51,058 bases of DNA. Origin: an uncultured Haliea sp. (GTDB taxonomy: Bacteria; Pseudomonadota; Gammaproteobacteria; Pseudomonadales; Halieaceae). Numbering within the stretch: position 1 is the first letter of the stretch; each line of letters opens with the position of its first letter. Under the pieces are notes generated by a model. That model saw nothing but the letters and a program-made list of their open reading frames with translations, made no database searches and was not told the origin of the DNA. The stretch covers positions 1 through 51,058 of the forward strand of contig CAMYIZ010000032.1 in the NCBI GenBank assembly GCA_947258585.1. Direction: 5' to 3'. Of the stretch, positions 1-9,973 are shown one piece after another. The position numbers were made by a program, and so were the translations under genes.

Positions 1-99
1 GATTATGACCTAGGATTCTTTGACCAGAACGAGAACAGGGTGGAGCCGGTAGGGGTTAACCCCTTCGCTCCAAAAGTGTTACCCATGTCCTCGGAATAA
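1..99 (+). mobile_element. C-terminal end of an IS481-family transposase (cut by window edge)
   Basis: The first 32 codons from base 1 form an open frame ending in TAA at 97-99. The peptide runs from DYDLGFFDQ through NPFAPKVLPM. The LGFFD...VEP...NPF.PKVLPM pattern is what I know from the extreme C-terminus of IS481-type DDE transposases. The catalytic core would lie to the left of the window, so I cannot tell whether the element is intact. Just past the stop, two imperfect copies of TGTYACCYATGT occur near 77-115, which may belong to the element's end. The exact terminus and any target duplication were not resolved. Confidence 0.6.
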
Positions 100-136
100 A
101 CTGTCACCTATGTGGCCGGAAAGGACCTTTGTAGTT

Positions 137-213
137 TGGCGGGGGCAGAAGGACTCGAACCCTCGACCTACGGCTTAGAAGGCCGTTGCTCTATCCAGCT
201 GAGCTATACCCCC
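137..213 (-). tRNA. tRNA-Arg (anticodon UCU)
   Basis: The reverse complement folds as a full cloverleaf. The acceptor GGGGGTA pairs with TGCCCCC, the D arm begins TAGCTCAG, and the anticodon stem ACGGC/GCCGT encloses loop CTTCTAA with anticodon TCT. The T arm is GAGGG-TTCGAGT-CCTTC. The discriminator base is G and the CCA tail is encoded at 137-139. It is the last of three co-directional tRNA genes, and the IS481 remnant lies just beyond its 3' end. Confidence 0.96.
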
Positions 214-290
214 GGAGGCGTGAGATTGTAGCATCGCGGGCGCGCGAAGAAAGCGGTCGCCGGGTGCAAAAACTACATGACAAGGAGGGA

Positions 291-367
291 TGGGGTGGCC
301 GACGGGTCTCGAACCCGCTACCTCCGGAGCCACAATCCGGTGCTCTACCACGTGAGCTACGGCCACC
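291..367 (-). tRNA. tRNA-His (anticodon GUG)
   Basis: The reverse strand gives GGTGGCCGTAGCTCACG at the 5' end, including the extra G-1 typical of histidine tRNAs. The anticodon stem CCGGA/TCCGG encloses loop TTGTGGC, so the anticodon is GTG. The T arm contains GGGTTCGAGACCC. CCA is encoded at 291-293. It is the middle gene of the Pro-His-Arg cluster. Confidence 0.97.
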
Positions 368-418
368 ACTGCAAAGTCTGAAAACTGCTTAACCAACCTG
401 ACAGCTGTGGCCATAAGT

Positions 419-495
419 TGGTCGGGGTAGAGAGATTCGAACTCCCGACATCCTGCTCCCAAAGCAGGCGCGCTACCAGACTGCGCTATACCCCG
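419..495 (-). tRNA. tRNA-Pro (anticodon UGG)
   Basis: The acceptor CGGGGTA pairs with TACCCCG. The 5' start CGGGGTATAGCGCAGTCTGG is typical of bacterial proline tRNA. The anticodon stem CCTGC/GCAGG encloses TTTGGGA, giving anticodon TGG. The discriminator is A and CCA is encoded at 419-421. It is the first gene of the three-tRNA transcript; I did not identify a convincing promoter in the bases just above 495. Confidence 0.97.
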
Positions 496-680
496 ATGAT
501 CCTGCGGGCTGTAATGAGCCACCCGTTTTCAGGAGGCGCATGATACTCAGCCCCCGGCGAGCCGTCAACGCCATCTTGGTGATTTTACGCGGGTTTCAGC
601 CGGCGCGCCTCTCCCATTTACAGGCACTGCATGGGACAATACGCGCCCTCCTCAGTTCGCCAACACAGGAAACACAGCCC

Positions 681-1526
681 ATGTCAGCACTGGTTCTGGA
701 CGGCAAGACCCTCGCGGCCCAAACCGAGGCCGACCTGCTTGCCCGCGTCGAGCAGATCAAGGCCAAATCCGGGGGCAAGACCCCCATCCTCGCCACCATC
801 CTGGTGGGCGACGATCCCGCCTCGGCGACCTATGTGAAGATGAAAGGCAACGCCTGCCGCCGGGTGGGCATGGAATCGCTGGCGGTGGAACTGCCCGCCT
901 CCACGTCTACCGAGGCCCTGCTGGCCAGGATCCACGAACTGAACGCCAACCCGGAGGTCCACGGCATTCTGCTGCAGCACCCGGTGCCCGCGCAGATCGA
1001 TGAGCGCGCCTGTTTCGACGCCATCGCCCTGGAGAAGGATGTCGATGGCGTGACCTGCCTGGGCTTTGGCCGCATGGCCATGGGCGAGGACGCCTATGGT
1101 TGCGCCACCCCCCAGGGCATCATGCGTATGCTGGAACACTACGGAATCGACATTGAAGGCAAGCACGCGGTGGTCGTCGGCCGCAGCCCGATCCTGGGCA
1201 AACCGATGGCGATGATGCTGCTGCAGAAGAATGCCACGGTCACCATCTGCCATTCCCGCACCCGGGACCTGCCCGCCCTGGTGGCCCAGGCGGATATCCT
1301 GGTGGGAGCCGTGGGCAAGCCGGAGTTTATCCGCGCCGACTGGGTCAAACCGGGCGCGGTGGTGGTGGACGCCGGCTACCACCCCGGCGGGGTGGGCGAT
1401 GTCGAACTGGGACCACTGGTGGAGAAGGCCAGCGCCTACACCCCGGTGCCCGGCGGCGTGGGACCAATGACCATCAATACGCTGATCCTGCAGAGCGTCA
1501 TGTCCGGGGAGAAGTCCCTGGGCTGA
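681..1526 (+). CDS. folD: Bifunctional methylenetetrahydrofolate dehydrogenase / cyclohydrolase FolD
   Basis: FolD interconverts 5,10-methylene-, 5,10-methenyl- and 10-formyl-tetrahydrofolate in the cytosol, supplying one-carbon units. The 281-residue product matches the usual length. Near the N-terminus it has the substrate-site motif [14 protein letters not shown] with the family's Tyr and Lys. The middle has [10 protein letters not shown] and EKDVDG, and the Rossmann half has [12 protein letters not shown] and the C-terminal [10 protein letters not shown]. The frame is open upstream to 540, but only the ATG at 681 gives the family N-terminus (MSALVLDGK) and has AGGAAAC about 10 bases upstream. 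It converges with cysS. Confidence 0.97.
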   Translation: MSALVLDGKTLAAQTEADLLARVEQIKAKSGGKTPILATILVGDDPASATYVKMKGNACRRVGMESLAVELPASTSTEALLARIHELNANPEVHGILLQHPVPAQIDERACFDAIALEKDVDGVTCLGFGRMAMGEDAYGCATPQGIMRMLEHYGIDIEGKHAVVVGRSPILGKPMAMMLLQKNATVTICHSRTRDLPALVAQADILVGAVGKPEFIRADWVKPGAVVVDAGYHPGGVGDVELGPLVEKASAYTPVPGGVGPMTINTLILQSVMSGEKSLG

Positions 1527-1550
1527 GCCCAGTCCCTGGCGGTATGCGGC

Positions 1551-1568
1551 GCGCCCCGTGGAGGGCGC
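1551..1568. terminator. GC stem-loop between convergent folD and cysS (possible terminator)
   Basis: GCGCCC (1551-1556) and GGGCGC (1563-1568) can pair around a six-base loop in the 48-bp gap between the convergent folD and cysS ends. No T-run follows on either strand, so it is at best a weak or Rho-assisted stop and may only protect 3' ends. Confidence 0.22.
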
Positions 1569-1574
1569 CCCGGG

Positions 1575-2954
1575 TTACACCCGCCGCCAGCGTGTCCCCT
1601 CGCGGGAATCCTCCAGTTCCACCCCGGCCGCCAGCAACTCGGCGCGAATGGCGTCGGCGCGCGCGTAATTTTTGTCCGCCTTGGCCTGCTGGCGCTCGGC
1701 AATCAACGCCTCAATCGCTTCGGCGTCGACCAGTTCCTCTCCCGCCCCGCCCTGCAGCCATTCCCGGGGATCCTGCTGCAGGATGCCGAGCAATGCCCCG
1801 ACCGCCAGGATACGGGCCTTCAGCCGGGGCAGGTCTGCATCCGCCGCCTTGTGCAGCTGCTTGACCAGCGCATGCAACTCGGCAATCGCCAGTGGCGTGT
1901 TGAGATCATCTTCCAGCGCCCGGTAGAAGGGTTCATCGCCGAGCGCCACTGCCGCGTCATCGGCCGACAGCTCCTGCACCGCCCGCAGGGCGTTATAGAA
2001 CGCGGCCAGGGTCGCTTCCGCCTGGTCCAGCAGTTCCGCGGAGAAGTTCAGCGGCGACCGGTAGTGGGCCGAGAGCAGGGCAAAGCGCAGCACTTCGCCG
2101 CGATAGTGGCCCAGCAGCTCGCGCACGGTGCGGAAATTGCCCAGGGATTTGGACATTTTCTCGCCGTCGATGTCCAGATAGGCATTGTGCATCCAGTAGC
2201 GCACATAGTCGCCACCGTGGGCGCAGCGGCTCTGGGCGATTTCATTCTCGTGATGGGGGAAGATGAGATCCCGGCCGCCGCCGTGGATATCGATGGTCTC
2301 CCCCAGGTGGGCGCGGATCATGGCCGAACACTCCAGGTGCCAGCCCGGCCTGCCCCGCCCCCAGGGGCTGTCCCAGCCGGGGTCCTCCGCAGCCGCGGGC
2401 TTCCACAATACGAAATCGCCCGGGTGGCGCTTATAGTCCGCCACCTCCACCCGCGCGCCGGCCAGCATGTCGTCCAGGGAGCGTTTGGACAGACGCCCGT
2501 AGTCGGGCATGGACTCCACCGCAAACAGGACGTGACCCTGGCTCTCGTAGGCGTGGCCCTTCTCGATCAGGGTGCTGGTCAGGGCGATCATGGCGTCGAT
2601 ATTGTGGGTGGCGTGGGGCTCTAGCGTGGGCGGCAGGGCATTCAGGGCCGCCATATCCTCACGGTACTTGGCGGTAAACTCCTCCGTCACTTCCTCGATC
2701 CCGCGACCGGTGTCACGGGCAGCGGCGATGATCTTGTCGTCGACATCAGTGATATTGCGGGCATAGATCACTTTGCCGTACCGGGTCTGCAACAGCCGGA
2801 ACAGCACATCGAAAACCACCACCGGACGGGCGTTGCCGATGTGGGCGAGGTTGTAGACCGTGGGCCCGCACACGTACATGGTGACCGTGTCGGGCACCAG
2901 CGGTACGAAGGGTTCCTTGCGCGCACTCAGGGTGTTGTAGACGGTAATGCTCAT
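1575..2954 (-). CDS. cysS: Cysteinyl-tRNA synthetase
   Basis: Class I aminoacyl-tRNA synthetase that charges tRNA-Cys. The 459-residue product has the [10 protein letters not shown] segment, whose Cys29 is a zinc ligand in the family, followed by the HIGN signature at 38-41. Further on are WHLECSAMI and IFPHHENE (the other zinc ligands) and the KMSKSLGN loop, then the helical anticodon-binding C-terminus. The length matches other bacterial CysRS. Its ATG overlaps the last four bases of glnS (ATGA), so the two synthetases are probably made from one transcript by coupled translation. Confidence 0.98.
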   Translation of the reverse strand: MSITVYNTLSARKEPFVPLVPDTVTMYVCGPTVYNLAHIGNARPVVVFDVLFRLLQTRYGKVIYARNITDVDDKIIAAARDTGRGIEEVTEEFTAKYREDMAALNALPPTLEPHATHNIDAMIALTSTLIEKGHAYESQGHVLFAVESMPDYGRLSKRSLDDMLAGARVEVADYKRHPGDFVLWKPAAAEDPGWDSPWGRGRPGWHLECSAMIRAHLGETIDIHGGGRDLIFPHHENEIAQSRCAHGGDYVRYWMHNAYLDIDGEKMSKSLGNFRTVRELLGHYRGEVLRFALLSAHYRSPLNFSAELLDQAEATLAAFYNALRAVQELSADDAAVALGDEPFYRALEDDLNTPLAIAELHALVKQLHKAADADLPRLKARILAVGALLGILQQDPREWLQGGAGEELVDAEAIEALIAERQQAKADKNYARADAIRAELLAAGVELEDSREGTRWRRV

Positions 2955-4627
2955 CCCTGGTCTCCGCCGCCCGCGCTCCAGGTGTCGCGCAGCCCGATGG
3001 TACGGTTGAACACGGGGCGCTCGGGCGTGTGCTCATAGCGGTCCGCCACGAAGTATCCCTCGCGCTCGAACTGGAAGCCCTGCTCCGGTGCGGCGTCTGC
3101 CAGCCCCGGCTCGATCCAGGCATTTTCCACGACTTTCAAGGACTCCGGGTTGAGGAAATCCATATAGGCGTTGTCCCCGCGGTCCGGCGCCTCGTGGGTA
3201 AAGAGGCGGTCGTACAGGCGTACGGTGGCACGGCGCCCGGCGCTGGCGGACACCCACTGGATCACGCCCTTGGGCTTGATGCCGTCGGCGGGATCTTCAC
3301 CGAAGGTGTCGGGGATCGTCACCGCGTGCACTTCGGTGATGTTGCCGGCAGCATCCTTGACCACGTTCGTGGCCTCGACCACGCAGGCGTTGCGCAGCCG
3401 CACCCGCTTGCCCAGCACCAGTCGTTTGTACTTCTTGTTGGCTTCCTCCCGGAAGTCATCGGCATCGATGTACAACTCGCGGGTGAACGGCAGCTGGCGA
3501 CTGCCCAGATCATCCCGGGTCGGGTGCGCGGGCGCGCTCAGCGTTTGCTGGTGGTCCGCCGCGAGGTCCGTCAGCACCAGTTTCAGCGGGTTGAGGACGC
3601 ACAGGGCACGGGGGGCGTTGTCGTTGCGGTCGTCGCGGATAGCGTGCTCCAGCATCGCCACATCCACCACGCCGTCACTGCGGGTAACACCGATCATGTC
3701 GCAGAAGCGGCGGATGGCGGCCGGGGTAAACCCGCGGCGGCGCATGCCGGCGATGGTGGGCATGCGCGGGTCGTCCCAGCCGTTGACCACGCCGTCGTCC
3801 ACCAGCTGCTTGAGCTTGCGCTTGCTGGTGACGGTGTAGTTCAGGTTCAGGCGTCCGAACTCGTACTGCCGCGGTCGCGACGGCACCGGCAGGTGCTCTA
3901 TGAACCAGTCGTAGAGGGGACGGTGGTCCTCGAATTCCAGGGTGCAGACGGAGTGGGTAATACCCTCGATCGCATCTTCCTGGCCATGGGCGAAATCATA
4001 GGTCGGGTAGATGACCCACTCGCTTCCGGTCTGGTGGTGCACCGCTTTGCGGATGCGATAGAGAATGGGGTCCCGCAGGTTCATGTTTGGCGCGGCCATG
4101 TCGATCTTGGCCCGCAGCACCCTGCTGCCCTCGTCAAACTCGCCGCTCCTCATCCGCGCCAGCAGATCCAGGTTCTCCTCGACGGACCGCTCCCGGAAGG
4201 GGCTGTTGCGACCAGGCTCGGTCAGGGTACCCCGGTACTCCCTGGCCTGTTCGGCATTGAGGTCGCAGACATAGGCATCGCCGTTGCGCACCAGGTGCAG
4301 GGCCCAGTCATAGAGCTGCTGGAAGTAGCTGGAGGCATAGCGCACCTCCCCTGCCCACTGATACCCCAGCCAGCGCACGTCGGCCTGGATGGACTCAATG
4401 AACTCCTGGCTCTCCTTTTCCGGGTTGGTGTCGTCAAAACGGAGGTTGCAGCGGCCACCAAAGCGCTCCGCCAGGCCGAAGTTAAGGCAAATGGACTTGG
4501 CGTGGCCCACGTGCAGGTAGCCATTGGGCTCCGGCGGAAAGCGGGTGACCACCTCCTGTACCCGGCCTGCGGCCAGGTCGTCCGCGATCAGTGTCTGGAG
4601 GAAGTTGTTGGCGGGCTTGATATCCAT
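2951..4627 (-). CDS. glnS: Glutaminyl-tRNA synthetase
   Basis: Charges tRNA-Gln with glutamine. Residues 30-45 carry [16 protein letters not shown], the GlnRS form of the class I HIGH motif, then [11 protein letters not shown]. The KMSKS-type loop reads TSKRKL in a context typical of GlnRS ([12 protein letters not shown]). The C-terminal beta-barrel anticodon-binding part runs from about 340 to the end. The 558 residues match the usual bacterial size. It is first in the glnS-cysS pair and has a perfect TATAAT at 4657-4662 about 30 bases before its start. Confidence 0.98.
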   Translation of the reverse strand: MDIKPANNFLQTLIADDLAAGRVQEVVTRFPPEPNGYLHVGHAKSICLNFGLAERFGGRCNLRFDDTNPEKESQEFIESIQADVRWLGYQWAGEVRYASSYFQQLYDWALHLVRNGDAYVCDLNAEQAREYRGTLTEPGRNSPFRERSVEENLDLLARMRSGEFDEGSRVLRAKIDMAAPNMNLRDPILYRIRKAVHHQTGSEWVIYPTYDFAHGQEDAIEGITHSVCTLEFEDHRPLYDWFIEHLPVPSRPRQYEFGRLNLNYTVTSKRKLKQLVDDGVVNGWDDPRMPTIAGMRRRGFTPAAIRRFCDMIGVTRSDGVVDVAMLEHAIRDDRNDNAPRALCVLNPLKLVLTDLAADHQQTLSAPAHPTRDDLGSRQLPFTRELYIDADDFREEANKKYKRLVLGKRVRLRNACVVEATNVVKDAAGNITEVHAVTIPDTFGEDPADGIKPKGVIQWVSASAGRRATVRLYDRLFTHEAPDRGDNAYMDFLNPESLKVVENAWIEPGLADAAPEQGFQFEREGYFVADRYEHTPERPVFNRTIGLRDTWSAGGGDQG

Positions 4628-4656
4628 GCGGTCCGGGTCGACTCCAAAAACCGGGC

Positions 4657-4662
4657 ATTATA
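4657..4662 (-). promoter_or_regulatory. -10 element of the glnS-cysS promoter
   Basis: On the minus strand these bases read TATAAT, a perfect sigma-70 -10 hexamer, 29 bases upstream of the glnS ATG. The -35 region (TGTAAG or CTGTAA at 17-18 bp spacing) is poor. Start-site distance and position support the call; strength cannot be judged. Confidence 0.5.
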
Positions 4663-4791
4663 CTGCCTGTCGGGAAGGCCTTACAGGACTTTGCTGGGGT
4701 CGGGAAGGCTATTGTCGCGCACGCCGTGTTTTACTGGCCGGGAAAAGCCCGTATCATTGCGCACTCTTTTTCGACAGCGACGGTTTCTGCA

Positions 4792-5289
4792 ATGGTCATC
4801 ATCAAAACCACCTTTGGCGACATCACCCTCACCCTGGATGCGGAAAAGGCCCCCGCCACCGTGGCCAACTTCCTCAAATATGCCAGTGAAGGGTACTACG
4901 ACGGCACCATTTTCCACCGGGTCATTGACAACTTCATGATCCAGGGTGGCGGCTTCGACACCGACATGCGGCAGAAGCCGGCCGGGGCGCCCATTACCAA
5001 TGAAGCCGACAACGGCCTGAAGAATGATTTCGGCACCATCGCCATGGCCCGCACCATGGATCCGCACTCGGCCACGGCCCAGTTTTTCATCAATGTGAAG
5101 GACAATGACTTTCTCAACCACAGCGGCAAGAACCCCCAGGGCTGGGGCTACGCCGTGTTCGGCAAGGTGACCGGCGGCGAGGAAGTGCTGAACAAGATCC
5201 GCGTGTTGCCCACCACCAGCCGCGCCGGCCACCAGGATGTGCCCGTGGATCCGGTCATCATCCAGACTGTCGAGATCACCCAGGACTGA
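4792..5289 (+). CDS. ppiB: Cyclophilin-type peptidyl-prolyl cis-trans isomerase, cytosolic (PpiB type)
   Basis: Catalyses proline cis-trans isomerisation during folding. The 165-residue product is a single cyclophilin domain. It shows the family blocks TTFGDITL, FHRVIDNFMIQGGGF (active-site Arg, Phe and Gln), MARTMDPHSATAQFFIN and WGYAVFGKVTGG. There is no signal peptide from the chosen ATG, which fits the cytosolic PpiB rather than periplasmic PpiA. The frame extends upstream to 4726, but that part is unlike the family. lpxH follows 13 bases later, as in many gammaproteobacteria. Confidence 0.95.
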   Translation: MVIIKTTFGDITLTLDAEKAPATVANFLKYASEGYYDGTIFHRVIDNFMIQGGGFDTDMRQKPAGAPITNEADNGLKNDFGTIAMARTMDPHSATAQFFINVKDNDFLNHSGKNPQGWGYAVFGKVTGGEEVLNKIRVLPTTSRAGHQDVPVDPVIIQTVEITQD

Positions 5290-5302
5290 GGCAGCGGCCG
5301 CA

Positions 5303-6019
5303 GTGCCTGCAACCTACTTCATTTCCGACCTGCACCTGGAAGCAACCCGCCCGGCGGTCGTCCGGGCCCTGCGGCGCTTCCTGCTGGAGCACCAGGACTG
5401 CGACGCGCTGTATATTCTCGGGGATCTGTTCGAAGTCTGGATCGGCGATGACGACGACTCATCCCTGGCGCGGGAAGTGAAGGAAATGCTCAAGCGCTTC
5501 AGCGCAGCCGGGCCACGCCTGTACCTCATGCAGGGCAACCGGGATTTCCTGCTCGGCAAAGAGTTCTGCCAGCAGGTGGGTGGCAAGCTGCTGGGGGACC
5601 CCCGCGTGGTCAATCTGTACGGCGAACCAACCCTGCTGCTGCACGGTGACAGTCTCTGCACCCGGGACACGGAATACCAGGCTTTTCGCAAAACCACCCG
5701 CACCCGCGCGTGGCAGACCGAGCTGCTGGCCCGCTCGCTGGAAGAACGCAGAACCCTGGCCAGGGAACTGCGCAATCGCAGCCGTGAGGCCAACAGCAAC
5801 AAGGCGGAGGACATCATGGATGTCACGCCGAGCGAGGTTGACCGCGCCCTGCTGGACCACGAGGTCCGGCAGATGATCCACGGCCATACCCACCGTCCGG
5901 CGCGCCACGATCATTCGGCGGGTACCCGCTGGGTGCTCGGTGACTGGGACCAGAAGGGCTGGTATATCGAGGCGACACCCGAGAAGATGTCTCTGATTGA
6001 TTTCGATATAAAACAATAG
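5303..6019 (+). CDS. lpxH: UDP-2,3-diacylglucosamine diphosphatase LpxH
   Basis: Membrane-associated Mn-dependent hydrolase that turns UDP-2,3-diacylglucosamine into lipid X in lipid A synthesis. The 238-residue product has the calcineurin-like phosphoesterase ligands in order: ISDLHLE, LGDLFEVWIGDDD, GNRDFLL, HGDSLCT and HGHTHRP. I placed the start at GTG 5303 because VPATYFISDLHLE is the family N-terminus and GAGG lies upstream. The longer frame back to 5237 overlaps ppiB and adds nothing family-like. It is probably co-transcribed with ppiB and confirms a Gram-negative lipopolysaccharide maker. Confidence 0.95.
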   Translation: MPATYFISDLHLEATRPAVVRALRRFLLEHQDCDALYILGDLFEVWIGDDDDSSLAREVKEMLKRFSAAGPRLYLMQGNRDFLLGKEFCQQVGGKLLGDPRVVNLYGEPTLLLHGDSLCTRDTEYQAFRKTTRTRAWQTELLARSLEERRTLARELRNRSREANSNKAEDIMDVTPSEVDRALLDHEVRQMIHGHTHRPARHDHSAGTRWVLGDWDQKGWYIEATPEKMSLIDFDIKQ

Positions 6020-6045
6020 GTTACAGTTTCTTTCTAAAATAGTAA

Positions 6046-6687
6046 TCAGGTTTTGACGCGGGGTGCGAGCACTTCCGGCACACCGCTGTGGAAGCGGAAC
6101 TCGCTGTCGGCGCTCTCGACCAGCCCGGCTTCACAGGCGCCGAGGACAGCCAGCCGCTCGGCAATCTCCGCCGCCGGAGCAAGGCCCGCCGCCAAGCCCA
6201 GATAGTCCTCAAAGTGACGCGCTTCGGATTTCAGCAGCGATGCGTAGAAATCCGCCAACTCCAGATCCAGCACCGGGATCAAAGCCGCGAAGCGCTCGCA
6301 GGAGCGGGCCTCGATGAGCGCCCCCACCAGCAGCGTGTCCACCAGTCGCCCGGGTTCGTTGCCCCGCACCAGCCGGCGCAACTCCCCGGCATAGCGCGAG
6401 GCTTTCAGCTGTGGATACGCCACCCCGCGCTTCTGCATGAGGGCGAATACCTGCTCGAAATGGCGCAGCTCCTCCCGCGCCAGGCGCGACAGCTTGTGCA
6501 GCAAACGCGGCTGGTCGACATAGCGGTACATGAGGTTGAGCGCCGTGGAGGCGGCTTTCTTCTCGCAGTTGGCATGGTCCACCAGCAGCAGTTCGGGATG
6601 CTCCAGCGCCCACTCGACCCAGGCCGCCGGAGTCGCGCAGGGGAGGAAGGCCCGCACCGGCGCCAGCAGGGCATCGACCCCCGGCAT
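6046..6687 (-). CDS. miaE: tRNA-(ms2io6A37) hydroxylase MiaE
   Basis: Non-haem diiron monooxygenase that hydroxylates 2-methylthio-N6-isopentenyl-adenosine-37 in tRNAs reading UNN codons. The product has 213 residues. The ferritin-like four-helix core supplies iron ligands in NCEKKAAS, REELRHFEQV, EARSCERF and SEARHFEDYL, i.e. the paired E..ExxH pattern of the family. It starts at an ATG that shares one base with the stop of the upstream DUF1289 gene (TGATG), implying coupled translation. It converges with lpxH across a 26-bp gap. Confidence 0.92.
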   Translation of the reverse strand: MPGVDALLAPVRAFLPCATPAAWVEWALEHPELLLVDHANCEKKAASTALNLMYRYVDQPRLLHKLSRLAREELRHFEQVFALMQKRGVAYPQLKASRYAGELRRLVRGNEPGRLVDTLLVGALIEARSCERFAALIPVLDLELADFYASLLKSEARHFEDYLGLAAGLAPAAEIAERLAVLGACEAGLVESADSEFRFHSGVPEVLAPRVKT

Positions 6688-7157
6688 CAGTGCCCCTGCC
6701 CGCCGAACAGGTCGGGGGTGCGCATGTAGCGCTCATAGTAGGCTTCGGAGAGGATATAGAACTCCTGGTCGATCAGGTCGCGCAGCTGCGGCAGCGCCAG
6801 CTCGCGGAACTCCCCGAACACGGTAAAACCGAAATCCTCGGTGCGTGCAATCTGCCCGGCGCCCGCCTTCAGCAGGCTGAAAAGCTGGCAGTATTCATCG
6901 TGGTCAGGGTTGAAGCGCAGCTGCTGCACCTGCAGTTGCCATTGCAACAGGGCGCTGTCGACCACCGCCAGCTTGTTGCTGACACAGCGCGAGAGAAAGT
7001 CCGCCAGGCGCCCGTCAACCGCCAGCTTCTGCTCGTGCGTGTAGCCGTTCCAGTTGATAACCTCGTGACTGAAACGCTTGCAGCCGCGGCATACGGCATC
7101 GCCGATGCCGGTGGAGCAAACGCCGATACAGGGCGTCTTGACGACGGTTCTAGGCAT
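6687..7157 (-). CDS. DUF1289-domain protein with C-terminal extension
   Basis: The 156-residue product opens with the DUF1289 cysteine pattern TPCIGVCSTGIGDAVCRGC (four Cys in the first 28 residues), followed by a trypto-/tyrosine-rich segment. This is probably a small metal-binding module. Most DUF1289 proteins are 50-80 residues; here about 90 further residues follow, with no motif I recognise. Function is unknown. Its stop overlaps the miaE start by one base, so the two form an operon. A link to tRNA modification or to iron supply for MiaE is only inference. The start is the ATG at 7157. Confidence 0.8.
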   Translation of the reverse strand: MPRTVVKTPCIGVCSTGIGDAVCRGCKRFSHEVINWNGYTHEQKLAVDGRLADFLSRCVSNKLAVVDSALLQWQLQVQQLRFNPDHDEYCQLFSLLKAGAGQIARTEDFGFTVFGEFRELALPQLRDLIDQEFYILSEAYYERYMRTPDLFGGQGH

Positions 7158-7266
7158 AGGTAGAAGCGGAAAAACGGGGCCGGTTACGGTTTGGAAGTGT
7201 AAGCCATCGATCGCCTGAATGCACGGTATAAGGATCGCGCCGATTTATCTTGCACCGGCGCTGGGC

Positions 7267-7272
7267 TATACT
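7267..7272 (+). promoter_or_regulatory. Candidate acnB -10 element
   Basis: TATACT (5 of 6 with the sigma-70 -10 consensus) lies 82 bases before the acnB GTG, in the 197-bp gap between the divergent DUF1289 and acnB genes. The matching -35 is weak (TTTATC at about 17 bp). The long leader leaves room for post-transcriptional control, as known for other acnB mRNAs. Confidence 0.35.
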
Positions 7273-7354
7273 GCGCCACCAGTTTCCACGGCAGCGGACG
7301 CAGCCACCAGGCCTGCCCGCAGGGCCACCCGTCACCGCAACAAGGAGCTTTACT

Positions 7355-9973
7355 GTGCTAGAAGCCTATCGCGAACACGTGGCCGAAAGGGCCGCCCTCA
7401 ACATTCCGCCCAAGCCCCTGAACGCCGAACAGGTCGCCTCCCTGGTAGAGCTTCTGAAGACGCCGCCCGCCGGAGAAGAAGAATTTCTGCTGGACCTTAT
7501 CACCACCCGCGTACCCCCGGGAGTGGACGAGGCCGCCTACGTCAAGGCCGGCTTCCTGTCCGCGGTCGCCAAGGGCGAGACCGAGTGCCCGCTGATCGAC
7601 CGCGCAGCCGCCGTCACGCTGCTGGGCAACATGCACGGTGGCTACAACATCGAGACCCTGGTGGGCCTGCTGCCCGACCCCAAGCTGGGCGCCCTGGCCG
7701 CCACCGAACTCAAGCACACCCTGCTGGTATTCGACGCTTTCCACGACGTGGAAGAGCTGGCCAAGGCCGGCAACGCGAACGCGAAGGAAGTGATGGAATC
7801 CTGGGCCGAGGGCGAGTGGTTCACCGGGCGCCCGGAAGTTCCCGCCTCGATCAAGGTGGCGGTGTTCAAGGTCACCGGCGAAACCAATACCGACGACCTT
7901 TCCCCCGCCCCCGATGCCTGGTCGCGCCCGGACATCCCCCTGCACGCGCTGGCCATGTACAAGATGACCCGCGATGGCCTGACCCCGGAAGAGCACGGTG
8001 TCACCGGCCCCATGAGCCAGATCGCCGAGCTGCAGGCCAAGGGCCTGCCGGTCGCCTTCGTCGGCGACGTGGTTGGCACCGGCTCCTCGCGCAAATCCGC
8101 CACCAACTCGGTGCTGTGGTTCTTTGGCGAGGACATGCCCGGCGTACCCAATAAAAAGGGTGGAGGCATCTGCATCGGCGGCAAGGTGGCGCCGATTTTC
8201 TACAACACCATGGAAGACGCCGGCGCATTGGTGTTCGAAGCGCCGGTCGATGAGCTGAACATGGGCGACGTCATCGAAGTGCGCCCCTATGACGGCAAGA
8301 TCCTGTCTGAATCCGGCGCGGTGCTGTCCGAGTTCGCGCTCAAGTCTGACGTGCTGCTGGACGAAGTGCGCGCCGGCGGCCGCATCAACCTGATTATTGG
8401 CCGCGGCCTCACCACCCGCGCCCGGGAGGCCCTGGGCCTGCCCCGCTCCACCCTGTTCCGCACCCCGGAAGTCCCTGGCGACAGCGGCAAGGGCTTCACG
8501 TTGGGGCAAAAAATGGTCGGCCGCGCCTGCGGCGTGGACGGCGTCCGTCCCGGCACCTACTGTGAGCCGCGCATGACCACGGTCGGCTCCCAGGACACCA
8601 CCGGCCCGATGACCCGGGACGAGCTCAAGGACCTGGCCTGCCTGGGCTTCTCCGCGGACCTGGTGATGCAGTCCTTCTGTCACACCGCCGCCTACCCGAA
8701 ACCGGTGGACATCGACACCCAGCACTCGCTGCCCGACTTCATCATGACCCGCGGCGGTGTCTCCCTGCGCCCCGGCGACGGCATCATCCACAGCTGGCTG
8801 AATCGCATGCTGCTGCCCGACACGGTCGGCACCGGCGGCGACAGCCATACCCGTTTCCCGATGGGTATCTCCTTCCCCGCAGGTTCCGGCCTGGTGGCCT
8901 TTGCCGCCGCCACCGGCGTCATGCCCCTGGACATGCCGGAATCCGTGCTGGTGCGCTTCAAGGGCAAGATGCAGCCCGGCATCACCCTGCGCGACCTGGT
9001 GCACGCCATCCCCTACTACGCCATCCAGCAGGGCCTGCTGACGGTGGAGAAAAAGGGCAAGAAGAATATCTTCTCCGGCCGTATCCTGGAAATCGAGGGC
9101 CTCTCCGGCCTGACCGTGGAGCAGGCTTTCGAGCTGTCGGATGCCTCAGCCGAGCGCTCCGCCGCCGGCTGCACCATCGCCCTGGACGAGGATACCATTG
9201 GCGAGTACCTGCGCTCGAACGTGGTCCTGCTGCGGGCCATGATCGCCGAGGGCTACGGTGACTCCCGCACCCTGGAGCGCCGCGCCCGCAAGATGGAAGA
9301 GTGGCTGGCCAACCCCAGCCTCATGCAGGCCGATGCCGACGCCGAGTACGCGGCGGTTATCGAAATCGACCTGGCGGAGGTGAAAGAGCCGATCGTCTGC
9401 GCACCCAATGACCCGGACGACGCCCGCCTGCTCTCCGCCGTGGCCGGCGACAAGGTCGACGAAGTCTTCATCGGCAGCTGCATGACCAATATCGGCCACT
9501 TCCGCGCCGCGGGCAAACTGCTGGACCAGCACAAGGGCAGTCTCTCCACCCGCCTGTGGATATCCCCGCCTACGCGGATGGACCAGCACCTGCTGATGGA
9601 AGAGGGTTATTACAACATCTTCGGCGCCGCCGGTGCCCGCACCGAGATGCCCGGCTGCTCACTGTGCATGGGCAACCAGGCCCGGGTGGCAGCGAACAGC
9701 ACCGTTCTCTCCACCTCCACCCGCAACTTCCCCAACCGGCTCGGCGACGGCGCCAACGTCTACCTGACCTCAGCGGAACTGGCGGCGGTGGGTGCGATAC
9801 TCGGCAAGCTGCCCACGCCGGAGGAGTACCTGCAGTTCGCGAGCAAGCTGGATGCCATGTCCGCGGAGATCTACCGCTACATGAACTTCGACCAGATCGT
9901 GGAGTTCCAGAACAGCGCCGAGGAAGGCAAGCGTATCGCCGCGGTGCAGGTGGACGTGGTCAGCGCCGCCTGA
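7355..9973 (+). CDS. acnB: Aconitate hydratase B (bifunctional with 2-methylisocitrate dehydratase)
   Basis: Interconverts citrate and isocitrate in the TCA cycle; AcnB also acts on 2-methylisocitrate and can bind RNA when it loses its iron-sulfur cluster. The 872-residue product follows the AcnB order: N-terminal HEAT-like region, swivel domain ([20 protein letters not shown]), then the three catalytic domains. Cluster ligands lie in [10 protein letters not shown] and [12 protein letters not shown]. The start is GTG 7355, preceded by AAGGAG at eight bases' spacing and giving the family N-terminus [14 protein letters not shown]; the frame continues upstream without family similarity. The 3' end overlaps the convergent methyltransferase-like gene by 14 bases. 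Confidence 0.97.
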   Translation: MLEAYREHVAERAALNIPPKPLNAEQVASLVELLKTPPAGEEEFLLDLITTRVPPGVDEAAYVKAGFLSAVAKGETECPLIDRAAAVTLLGNMHGGYNIETLVGLLPDPKLGALAATELKHTLLVFDAFHDVEELAKAGNANAKEVMESWAEGEWFTGRPEVPASIKVAVFKVTGETNTDDLSPAPDAWSRPDIPLHALAMYKMTRDGLTPEEHGVTGPMSQIAELQAKGLPVAFVGDVVGTGSSRKSATNSVLWFFGEDMPGVPNKKGGGICIGGKVAPIFYNTMEDAGALVFEAPVDELNMGDVIEVRPYDGKILSESGAVLSEFALKSDVLLDEVRAGGRINLIIGRGLTTRAREALGLPRSTLFRTPEVPGDSGKGFTLGQKMVGRACGVDGVRPGTYCEPRMTTVGSQDTTGPMTRDELKDLACLGFSADLVMQSFCHTAAYPKPVDIDTQHSLPDFIMTRGGVSLRPGDGIIHSWLNRMLLPDTVGTGGDSHTRFPMGISFPAGSGLVAFAAATGVMPLDMPESVLVRFKGKMQPGITLRDLVHAIPYYAIQQGLLTVEKKGKKNIFSGRILEIEGLSGLTVEQAFELSDASAERSAAGCTIALDEDTIGEYLRSNVVLLRAMIAEGYGDSRTLERRARKMEEWLANPSLMQADADAEYAAVIEIDLAEVKEPIVCAPNDPDDARLLSAVAGDKVDEVFIGSCMTNIGHFRAAGKLLDQHKGSLSTRLWISPPTRMDQHLLMEEGYYNIFGAAGARTEMPGCSLCMGNQARVAANSTVLSTSTRNFPNRLGDGANVYLTSAELAAVGAILGKLPTPEEYLQFASKLDAMSAEIYRYMNFDQIVEFQNSAEEGKRIAAVQVDVVSAA

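Noticed and set aside
540-680. Possible longer N-terminus for FolD starting at 540
   Set aside because: The added 47 residues are unlike the family, and the ATG at 681 has its own ribosome binding site.
3029-4939. Long open frame antisense to glnS (over 600 codons); similar ones antisense to speA (13375-15585) and rlmKL (40840-43164)
   Set aside because: These mirror GC-rich codons of clear genes, have no recognisable domains and are very rich in His, Arg, Gly and Ala. They are shadows.
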